Made by a program: the position numbers and the translations under genes
NCBI GenBank assembly: GCA_013152135.1
Contig: JAADGX010000112.1
Coordinates: forward strand, 1 to 9,225
Source: Chlorobiota bacterium
Lineage (GTDB): Bacteria; Bacteroidota; Ignavibacteria; SZUA-365; JAADGX01
DNA: 9,225 nucleotides
Direction of reading: 5' to 3'
Notes under the pieces: model-generated
What the model was told of the DNA's origin: nothing
The model's input: only the letters and a program-made list of their open reading frames with translations
The model's database searches: none
Shown: in pieces, positions 1-7,000 of the stretch
Layout of the letters: the number at the start of each line of letters is the position of its first letter
Position numbering within the stretch: position 1 is the first letter of the stretch

Positions 1-1117
1 CATCGAACATGACTTTGAACGTCGCCTTGTTGAAATAATCGTCTATATAATCTTCCAGGATGAGAGGCACTTCGACTTCTTCACCGCCAAGGACATCCAC
101 TTCTCCCAGCTTTATATTGATATCCTTGAATTGGGAAGGATCGAACGGTGCTTTGTAGATTTTCACTTTCGTATCTGTTCCCGGACACGGCCCCTGCTTC
201 AACCGCGGATCGGGGCCGATAGGTACGGGAGAACCGACCGTTACTTCTATCGTCCGTGTAGAACCATCAGGACAATTGCTCTTATAGATGATCTGGCATT
301 CCTGGAAGTATTGGCTGATTATCGTTGAAATTTCACGATAGATTGCTTCCAACTGATCGCCGGAAGGAGCATGGTAATAAACGCCACCTGTCTCACGAGC
401 AAGCTGTTGCAACGGTGGTTCCACCACCCCATTGCCCAAACCGATAGTGAACACGCGAATCTTGTTCGCCTGGGCCAAGGCAATAACGTCGTCCAACGTA
501 TATTGTGTACTAGAATTCTCACCACCATCAGTCAGGACGATTACCGCCCGGCACTCGTTGACGCCATTGTTTATCAACTCCATAACGCCCGTACCAGCGC
601 CATCCCACAAGGCAGTAGCACCACTGGCGACCATACCATCGATACCAGCTTTCAGGAGGTCCTTGTCATTGGTCATGAAGACGTCGACGGTAACATTACT
701 GGCAAAGCTCACGACCGTCGCTTCATCGCACAAACCGTCCATCATATCGACGAACACCTTCCCCGCGTGCTTCTCCTGCTGGATACCATTTCCGTTCATA
801 CTACCGCTGCGGTCGAACACCAAGGCGACCGAAATACAACAATGTACCAGGGGATCCGGGCAAATAACTTCGAAATCGGTAATGATCTTCCCGTTCTCCT
901 TGATGGTAAAGTTATCCCGCGTCAAATTGAAGCGCGCTTCTCCATTGCATTTCACTGATACGTACAGCGTGATATCCGGAAACTGGAAGGCATCGATGCG
1001 CCGGAAATCTAGTCTCGGCGGCTGAGCGACGGCGGGGACAACAACACCGAACACCGCAAACAGCGCGAAGAGCAAGAAGCGCTTTCCTTTCCATGGAAAA
1101 TGTCGTTCACGTCTCAT
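1..1117 (-). CDS. Secreted von Willebrand factor A domain protein (3' end outside window)
   Basis: 372 codons are visible and the reading frame is still open at the left edge. A signal peptide is seen: a basic start (MRRER), a hydrophobic stretch at about residues 13-28, and a likely cleavage after the AVA at 29-31. A VWA domain covers about residues 93-270 with all MIDAS metal ligands: DRSGS at 102-106, Thr168 in SGATALWDG, and Asp197 in VLTDGG. Such domains bind a divalent metal and usually mediate adhesion or complex formation. Residues from about 317 (KVKIY, then GGEEVEVPLIL and FKVMFD) resemble the start of a cohesin-like or Ig-like beta-sandwich; this is a tentative reading. The exported part is rich in Cys (57, 86, 93, 94, 130, 189, 274, 282, 311), which suggests disulfides. 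The ATG at 1117 is set by AGGAGG seven bases upstream. The gene lies 73 bp after the PD40-OmpA lipoprotein gene and is probably in the same operon. The C-terminus, and so any sorting signal or anchor, is not visible. Confidence 0.9.
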   Translation of the reverse strand, partial: MRRERHFPWKGKRFLLFALFAVFGVVVPAVAQPPRLDFRRIDAFQFPDITLYVSVKCNGEARFNLTRDNFTIKENGKIITDFEVICPDPLVHCCISVALVFDRSGSMNGNGIQQEKHAGKVFVDMMDGLCDEATVVSFASNVTVDVFMTNDKDLLKAGIDGMVASGATALWDGAGTGVMELINNGVNECRAVIVLTDGGENSSTQYTLDDVIALAQANKIRVFTIGLGNGVVEPPLQQLARETGGVYYHAPSGDQLEAIYREISTIISQYFQECQIIYKSNCPDGSTRTIEVTVGSPVPIGPDPRLKQGPCPGTDTKVKIYKAPFDPSQFKDINIKLGEVDVLGGEEVEVPLILEDYIDDYFNKATFKVMFD

Positions 1118-1124
1118 AGTCTGG

Positions 1125-1130
1125 CCTCCT
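1125..1130 (-). promoter_or_regulatory. Ribosome binding site of the VWA gene
   Basis: The minus strand reads AGGAGG followed by seven bases and then ATG at 1117. This perfect Shine-Dalgarno core is the strongest in the window and fixes the start. It implies that the third gene of the cluster may be translated more strongly than the two before it. Confidence 0.8.
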
Positions 1131-1190
1131 GGCTGATAGGCATTTCATATGTATTTTCAACATTCATTCACTTAACGAGAGCGCTGGAGC

Positions 1191-2798
1191 TTAAAACGAA
1201 TCAACAACTTTCAACTCCACCCGGCGGTTGAGCTGACGGCCTTCGGGCGTATCGTTGTCCGCGATGGGTTGCGATTCCCCGTACCCCTTCGCAATGATAA
1301 TATCCGGTGGAACCCCGTGCTTGACCAAATAATCACGCACGGCGGCGGCGCGACGTTCCGAGAGATCCAGGTTGTATTCATCAGTTCCCAGCGCATCGGT
1401 GTGAGCGGCAATTTCAAATTTCTTACCTGGATTCTGCTGAATAAACCGAATCGCTCTTTCAAGCTCCGGCTTGGACTCGGGACGAAGGTCGGCCTTGTCA
1501 AAATCAAACAACACGGTGAGTTGGGTTTTCAGAGGCACACTGATTTTGACCGGAATGGGCTGCAGAGCGATGTTCTTCTCAAACCTCTTGTACAAGGTGT
1601 TCTCCGGGACATCAAATACCTCGGAGTGGAAGAGATACCCGTTTCGCTCCGCGCTCAACCGGTACGTTTTTCCGGCAGGCAACACAAACTGGAACTGCCC
1701 GCTTTCCAAACTCTGGTACTTCACCATCGTTTCACCCGTACCGAAATCCTCGATAATAACGGGAGTTCCGGCAAGAGGCTGACCGGTTTTGGCATCCGTC
1801 ACAACACCGTTCACGGTGATAACCGGCATTTGCGGGATGGGAGGATTCAGCATGAGGTACAGGTCGTACCCGCCGTATCCACCTTCGCGGTCGGAAGCGA
1901 AGTACAGTGTGTCTCCGGTGAGAGTGGAAGAGATGTACGCGTCATTTCCGGCGCTGTTGATTGGATAACCAAGATTCAAGGGCTTCGACCAACGGTTGCC
2001 CTGCCAGCGGGTCACGTAAATATCAAACCCACCTGCTGAAGGACCTTTGTCAGGCATACCATCGGAAGCGAAAAAGAGCGTGCGTCCATCGAATGAAATC
2101 GACGGGGTTATCTCGTCTCCTTTGGTATTAATATCGGGTCCCAGGTTGCGCGGGACCCCCCACGATCCGTCATCCTTGCGCGTCGATACCCAGATATCGG
2201 TTCCACCGTAGCCACCGGGACGATCAGAAGAGAAATAGAGTTGTTGTCCATCGGGTGAAATTGACGGTTGGGATTCCCAGTAACTCGTATTCACCTGGTT
2301 GAAATTGTCCTCGCGGACGTCCAACCGCGTGCCCTCGGGGTTGTCGATGTTGCGGGCTTCCATCCACTCGGTTCCCCGTGCATTCCATTTTGCCACGTAG
2401 ATATCACAAGCGCCGAACCCGTCGGGCTGAGAGCATAAAGCGATATAGAGTTCCCGGCCATCCGGAGTAATACTGATAGCGCCCTGGGATTCCGGTGTGT
2501 TCACAAGCTCGCTCAGGTACTGTGGTTTTTCCCAATCAACACCGATATGGTTGACGCGGTACACGTCGTCACCATAATCAAGTCCCTTGGGGTTTGGCCG
2601 GCGGGATGTGAAAAAGAGGGTTCCGTTCGCCGTAACCGCAGGCGCGTAATCATTGAAAGCGGAATTAACTGTTTGACCGAGATTTTCGACGGTTCCGGTC
2701 GTGGTGACTGCCAAATCTTCAGAACTCCCGGAGCAACCGGTAAATACAACCATCGTGATGGTGAAAACAACCGAAACCGCAAGTAATTGCTTGATCAT
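1191..2798 (-). CDS. PorE-like lipoprotein: PD40 propeller, CRD and OmpA domains
   Basis: 535 residues. The N-terminus is a lipoprotein signal: MIKQ, a hydrophobic core, then VFTGC with Cys22 as the predicted lipidated residue (Phe at -3 is slightly unusual). Five PD40/WD40-like repeats follow at about 50-86, 104-138, 175-208, 229-265 and 285-319, each with a core like SPDGxxLYFSSD and a closing DIYV or DIWV; they should form a beta-propeller. Residues about 327-405 form a carboxypeptidase-regulatory-like domain (VNGVVTDAKTGQPLAG). Residues about 425-531 form an OmpA peptidoglycan-binding domain: LFDFDKADLRPES, Asp468 in AHTD and Arg483 in LSERRA, the pair that contacts diaminopimelate in known OmpA domains. 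By family knowledge the protein sits in the periplasm, anchored to the outer membrane and bound to the cell wall. The domain order equals that of the type IX secretion protein PorE without its N-terminal TPR. The same frame extends upstream into the previous gene, but the ATG at 2798 is chosen because of its Shine-Dalgarno sequence and the signal peptide. It lies 77 bp after the beta-barrel gene. Confidence 0.92.
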   Translation of the reverse strand: MIKQLLAVSVVFTITMVVFTGCSGSSEDLAVTTTGTVENLGQTVNSAFNDYAPAVTANGTLFFTSRRPNPKGLDYGDDVYRVNHIGVDWEKPQYLSELVNTPESQGAISITPDGRELYIALCSQPDGFGACDIYVAKWNARGTEWMEARNIDNPEGTRLDVREDNFNQVNTSYWESQPSISPDGQQLYFSSDRPGGYGGTDIWVSTRKDDGSWGVPRNLGPDINTKGDEITPSISFDGRTLFFASDGMPDKGPSAGGFDIYVTRWQGNRWSKPLNLGYPINSAGNDAYISSTLTGDTLYFASDREGGYGGYDLYLMLNPPIPQMPVITVNGVVTDAKTGQPLAGTPVIIEDFGTGETMVKYQSLESGQFQFVLPAGKTYRLSAERNGYLFHSEVFDVPENTLYKRFEKNIALQPIPVKISVPLKTQLTVLFDFDKADLRPESKPELERAIRFIQQNPGKKFEIAAHTDALGTDEYNLDLSERRAAAVRDYLVKHGVPPDIIIAKGYGESQPIADNDTPEGRQLNRRVELKVVDSF

Positions 2799-2807
2799 AT
2801 CGTTTAC

Positions 2808-2814
2808 TTTCCTC
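2808..2814 (-). promoter_or_regulatory. Ribosome binding site of the PD40-OmpA lipoprotein gene
   Basis: The minus strand reads GAGGAAA, with nine bases between it and the ATG at 2798. It decides the start in favour of this ATG over an in-frame TTG at 2930, which lies inside the preceding gene and would hide the signal peptide behind 44 extra residues. Confidence 0.65.
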
Positions 2815-2875
2815 GAAAAACTGTCTGATAAGAGCGATGAAAAAATAACCATTGACAGAAGCACCCCCGTTGGGT

Positions 2876-3757
2876 TTAGAACGCCTCGTACTTGATTCCT
2901 ACCGAAAAGCGGATGGTCATAACTTTCCAATCCACGATTTCGCCTGTAGTGTACTTGGTCGCCCTTGCAATCCGGGTGATCGGATAACTGACCATGATCT
3001 CGGGAGAGAGGAATAAGCGTGGAGACAGCATGTAATCGTACCCTCCCCCGATCGCTCCTTCCAATCGATAATTCGTGTAATCCGACATCAATGGTAAATC
3101 ATTTATGGCTTTTTGTGCTACAATACGTTCCGTGTTTCCATCCCCTATGTACGTCAATTCCGCTGTCTCGATGAATTGCCTGTGCTCGATTTCATTGGAA
3201 AGATTGAGTCCGACCGTCGGGCCCAGGAAGACGTACCATCGCGCAAGCCGCGGCTGCCAACGGCCGAACAAGCCCACGGTGCCATAGGCAAGACTGACGC
3301 TCGCTCGCTCCGTGTAATGGACATCCCGCAGAATAACCTGCCCGCCGACCCTGATCGGTGTTTCTATATCCCGTTCAAACGACTCCGTCGTGTGCTTGTC
3401 ATCGTACAATACTTTCAGCATCAAAGCCCATGATCGATTGAATGCATACGTGATATCGCCGCCAACTGCAAGACCCCAGTTTGCCAAACTCCACCCGGCG
3501 TCGAAGTTGCATTCGCACGTAGCGGAGAAGGCTCCAAGGTTATGGTTATAATTCGCCCCAAGAAATCCCGATACATAAACGGAACTCATGCCCGGAAGGT
3601 GAATCGTTTCGCCACCTGGCGGAAGAGGGGCCGGAGCGTGCGGATTAAACGGATTGCTCGGTGCGGTGACGTCAACACGCCACTGTGAAAGAGCCGTTGT
3701 GCTGAACAATAAACAAACAGCTATCGTCAGCGACGATCGCATAATCAATTGTTTCAT
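2876..3757 (-). CDS. Outer-membrane beta-barrel protein
   Basis: 293 residues. A signal peptide is seen at 1-24 (MKQLIMRSSL, hydrophobic core, likely cut after ALS before QWR). A Pro-rich stretch at about 32-49 (NPFNPHAPAPLPPGG) follows. The rest alternates polar and hydrophobic residues in Gly- and aromatic-rich strands, for example near 59-68, 94-105, 109-118, 149-167, 173-185, 230-244, 247-259 and 279-292. That is about eight strands, as in small OmpA- or OmpW-type barrels. The last residues are GIKYEAF; a terminal Phe is the usual recognition signal for the BAM machinery. Two close cysteines (CEC at 81-83) lie in the first loop. The exact family is not recognised: it resembles the general outer-membrane beta-barrel group, and I do not see the N-terminal features of PorP/SprF. 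The ATG at 3757 is preferred to an in-frame TTG at 3775 because AGGA lies six bases upstream of the ATG. It is the first gene of the apparent three-gene operon. Confidence 0.8.
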   Translation of the reverse strand: MKQLIMRSSLTIAVCLLFSTTALSQWRVDVTAPSNPFNPHAPAPLPPGGETIHLPGMSSVYVSGFLGANYNHNLGAFSATCECNFDAGWSLANWGLAVGGDITYAFNRSWALMLKVLYDDKHTTESFERDIETPIRVGGQVILRDVHYTERASVSLAYGTVGLFGRWQPRLARWYVFLGPTVGLNLSNEIEHRQFIETAELTYIGDGNTERIVAQKAINDLPLMSDYTNYRLEGAIGGGYDYMLSPRLFLSPEIMVSYPITRIARATKYTTGEIVDWKVMTIRFSVGIKYEAF

Positions 3758-3763
3758 TGCAAA

Positions 3764-3767
3764 TCCT
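3764..3767 (-). promoter_or_regulatory. Ribosome binding site of the beta-barrel gene
   Basis: The minus strand reads AGGA with a six-base spacer to the ATG at 3757. This short core lies inside the longer reading that would begin at the TTG at 3775, so it supports the shorter protein. Confidence 0.5.
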
Positions 3768-3802
3768 GGTATCAATTAACGATAAGAATTTTCAAATTGG
3801 TT

Positions 3803-3826
3803 ACGGCGGATTGCCCAATCCACCAT
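3803..3826 (-). promoter_or_regulatory. Hairpin in the leader of the beta-barrel operon
   Basis: On the minus strand a ten-base-pair stem with two G-U wobbles encloses a GGGC loop; the core is GGATT, GGGC, AATCC. It lies about 45-70 bases before the start codon at 3757. No U-run follows it in either direction, so it is not a standard terminator. It could influence mRNA stability or translation, or could be incidental. Only the base pairing is seen; a function is inference. Confidence 0.35.
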
Positions 3827-3906
3827 TGTGTCCATTACGGGCAAGTTTGTTTCTGTTTTACAGTTATGTAATTGAGAGCGGTTTGCTGTGGAAATTAATC
3901 AGTAAT

Positions 3907-3921
3907 CTTGACATCCTCAAG
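3907..3921. repeat. 15-bp inverted repeat CTTGA-N5-TCAAG
   Basis: A perfect 5-bp inverted repeat with a five-base centre lies 23-37 bp downstream of the predicted -10 box in the leader of the beta-barrel operon. The position and symmetry would fit a small operator site or an early hairpin in the transcript. The arms are short, so chance is a real alternative. Confidence 0.25.
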
Positions 3922-3943
3922 CTTTCCACCAAATCTAATGAAA

Positions 3944-3971
3944 TATATACAAAAGATTTAAGCAATGTCAA
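3944..3971 (-). promoter_or_regulatory. Predicted sigma70-like promoter of the beta-barrel operon
   Basis: The minus strand has TTGACA at 3971-3966, a perfect -35 box, then 16 bases, then TATATA at 3949-3944. The alternating T/A run also offers ATATAT at 17 or TATATT at 18 bases. The site lies in an AT-rich gap and points at the gene that starts at 3757, giving a leader of roughly 180 nt. No comparably good promoter is visible in the two short gaps further downstream, so this probably drives all three genes. If the host is a true Bacteroidota with TTTG/TANNTTTG promoters, this consensus may be less relevant. Confidence 0.5.
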
Positions 3972-4000
3972 GCCATATCCCCTGCATGTCCGATTTTTAC

Positions 4001-4040
4001 ACGGTTTTATTTTGCGCTTCGAACCGTCGCCGCGCGCGGC
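4001..4040 (-). terminator. Possible weak terminator region after the macroglobulin gene
   Basis: Just after the macroglobulin stop codon lie a 12-bp perfect GC palindrome, GCCGCGCGCGGC, at 4029-4040 and a 6-bp inverted repeat, ACGGTT/AACCGT, at 4022-4027 and 4001-4006 with a 15-base loop. Neither is followed by a U-run on the minus strand, so a classic intrinsic terminator is not supported. The structures may still slow polymerase or protect the 3' end. Confidence 0.2.
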
Positions 4041-4043
4041 AAA

Positions 4044-7000
4044 TCATCTGTGCCTCGCCATTATTTCCAACAGGGTTTGCGCGCTGCTCCCCCTGTATTC
4101 CGGGTAGTACATAAGCGAGGACACCGCTGGCGCCGCCGTATAGCGGCCCGGGATGTATGCCCGCACGATGTATTGAAGCGTGTGTTTTCCGGCTTCGAGC
4201 CGACGGAAAAAATACGCCACTTTTTCATCCCGGAGTTCTCGTTGAATCCACCAGGACCTGATCGTGCCGGACGTCTTCCCGCCAGGATCGATAATTCGAT
4301 AGCCTGAAACCGATCGTAGAACCTCCACGCCGCCGGGAAAAGGATCTTCCAGCATCACGTATTCCTGCTCCTTCGCGGAATAAATACGAAGTTTCACAAG
4401 CGCCAAATCGCCCACCATTAAAGGCCCTCTGAGTCGCCGTGGCAAATAGGAAATAGAACCCTCCATCGAAACGGGGTCAAGCCGGTAGTATTCACGTTCG
4501 ACCACGAACCCGTGGGAACGAGCCCGCACAGGATGCTCCCGCGTGTAATACCGCAAGCGAGCGGTTAAATACACACTGCCGGAGCCTTCTTTCACGATTG
4601 TTACGATGTTGTCCCCTTTTTTCAAACGGCCCTTGTCAATCAGCAGCGGATCGGCTTGTTGGTACACGTCCTCCGCTTTCACGTCTTTCGACAACACCGG
4701 GGAACCATTGACAGAAACAGCCAGATGGTATTCCGGTTCCAACTCCGGAAAAGCAAGAAGGTAATCGGTTACCGCCGATATCACCGTTGATGTCTGCCGC
4801 GTGGAGCGCCACCCGTTTCCGCGCCGCTGCGCCATGAGCCACCGCATCGCGCTCGAAATATCACCGCGGTACGCCTGTGGATGCAAAATCGTCATCGCCT
4901 TCAACGCGTAGGCTGTCGTTTCCACCTCATCGTCCTGCCAATTGTAGTGCCACGACTTCCCCTGCCAGTATAATCCCGTCTGATCCTGCGTCTTGTTTTT
5001 CCACATCATTTTGAGAAATCGGTTCGCATTGCTCTCCAAATCCATACCGGAATACGCCAGAGTGTACAACGCGAGAGCACAGTTGTTCAACCCCGAGAAA
5101 TGGCGGTTTGCCAGACTTTCCGTCAACATTCTCCACCTGCCGGCAGAGAAGAAATCCCGGCTCATGCTGACGATGTACCACAAGTACGCCTCGGTCGTTG
5201 GATCGAGATCCTTTTTCTGCAAAAACCCGGTGACGGCGGTTACACCCCGGTTCAGTATCCGGAGGTCCACGTTATATCCCTCTTGCTTTGCCAGTAACAT
5301 CCCGTAAACGACGTATCCCGTCATGTAGGGATCGCTCTCATCACCTTTCCACCATCCCCATCCTCCATCGTAATGCTGGAACCCATACAACCGTCCCAAC
5401 CCGGAACGAACCATCTCGGGCAATGCCTCGACTTTTTTGCGAGACAACGGAACCTTCAACTGCCGGTATGCTCTCGCGACCAGGAGCGTGGGCAGGAACC
5501 TGCTCATGGTCTGTTCGACACAACCGTACGGATACCCCACGAGATCGTCAAGCGCAAGCAGGAGCGACGATGCCACGGAAGGCGAATACCCGATGGTCAA
5601 CGCCGCCGTTTCCAGGCGGGCGTTGTCGGGCACCTTGAAAACAATCGTGTGCGACGCACGCTCTTCTCTTCCTTCGTAGGTTTGCGCCTCCACGCTTGGT
5701 ATCCCCTTGGGAAGAACGGGAACCGTCACCTGCACTCCATCCGAGGCACCGGCAGTTTGTGCCGTAACCGTAAGACGGGCCTCGCCGAGCGTTCCCACCG
5801 TGACCCGCCAGTCAAGGCGTTTTATACCGTTTGCGGGCACGATTACAACACGCTTGTTCCCCGCAACCCCGACATTGTCTCCCCCCAGTCTCACGGAGAC
5901 TTCCTTGTCCGATTCAAGGTAGTTATGAACCGTGGTGGCGATCGTAACATCGTCCCCCTCCCGAAACACGCGCGGTGTTTCAAGGCGAACGAGAAAATCC
6001 TTGCGTGTAATGGATTTCCCGGAACCAGCGCCTACCCGGGTGTCAAAGGTCACCGCGCGAACTGTCGCTCGCCATGATGTCAAGTTATCCGGATACTTCA
6101 CCCGGACACGTGCTTTGCCATCCGAATCCGTACGTACCTCGGGCAACCATAATATCATATCGCGAAAATCCTTGCGCACGGACGGCTCCTGGAACACGTC
6201 GCCCTTCACGTCTCCATACGCAAGGCGTTCACGCCACATGGGATCTTCTTCACGTGAGAATGGATGTCGCATGGCCGTGCGCATGGCACCGGCCCTGATG
6301 ATCTCGCCGCGAAAGTAGAAATAGGTACTGCTCGATGTCTCGACACCGTTCCAGCGCAAGGGGTAGAACGCTTTCTCGATTGCGATCGTGCGCTCGGGGT
6401 ACAACGCGTACAACGCTTCGTCCACCACGCCTATGGATACTTCCGCGTCAGCCACGGGTTGTCCACGGTAGTCGGCGACACGTACGTCAAGGGTGCCGGT
6501 GGCGCCGGGTTCATATTGCCGACGATCGCTTTCAACCGATACATGCAGGAATTTCTCGCGCGGTAGAACAAGCAGCTTTTTCGATTTTTGGTAAAACTGG
6601 TCATCCCACATGCCTGCCACGGTGAAAAAAACATTGGGCTCACAGGATTGCGTCATCTCGAAATCAATCACACGGGACGTGGTGGCGAAATGATACGTCC
6701 GGACATCCAGTATATCATCCGCTTCGGTTGCGATCAGCACGTCCAAACCGGGCGCGGGAACGGTAACAAGGGCATGCATGGTTTCACCCACTTCGTACGA
6801 ATCCTTGTCCGGAATAATCGTGATACCATCGCGTTTCCCGCCGTTCCACCATGCCGGAAGGTCTTCCTTCGTCACGTAAACGCTGGTTTCTTCACGGATG
6901 CGATTTCCACGGGAGTCTTTCGCCCATACTTCGAGCAGATAACTCCCCGGTTTCGACGACCGGAACTCGTGCTTTGCGGTACCGTCGCTGCCGGTGCGAC

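Noticed and set aside
371..1025. Two overlapping plus-strand open frames of about 195 codons
   Set aside because: Both are antisense to the VWA gene, which has a signal peptide, a complete MIDAS and a strong ribosome site. They have no recognisable features.
1269..2039. A 256-codon open frame on the plus strand
   Set aside because: It lies fully antisense to the PD40-OmpA gene, whose domains are clear. The translation shows no recognisable domain and no good ribosome site, so it is a shadow frame.
2799..2875. A terminator or promoter between the barrel and lipoprotein genes
   Set aside because: The 77 bp hold no stem with a U-run and no pair of promoter boxes, which fits read-through in one operon.
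2876..3757. Calling the barrel protein PorP/SprF because of its PorE-like neighbour
   Set aside because: The characteristic N-terminal region of PorP/SprF is not visible, and the Pro-rich start and CEC loop do not fit what I know of the family. A general barrel call is safer.
3908..3913. TTGACA on the plus strand as a promoter for a rightward gene
   Set aside because: No good -10 box follows at 16-18 bp and there is no plus-strand gene downstream.
3757..4107. A 116-codon plus-strand open frame across the intergenic gap
   Set aside because: It starts with TTG without a Shine-Dalgarno sequence, overlaps the promoter of the barrel operon and runs into the macroglobulin 3' end. The translation shows no signal or domain.
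5373..6077. A 234-codon plus-strand open frame (and a similar one at 7881-8582)
   Set aside because: Both are antisense to the macroglobulin gene and have biased, domain-free translations. They are explained by codon use on the coding strand.
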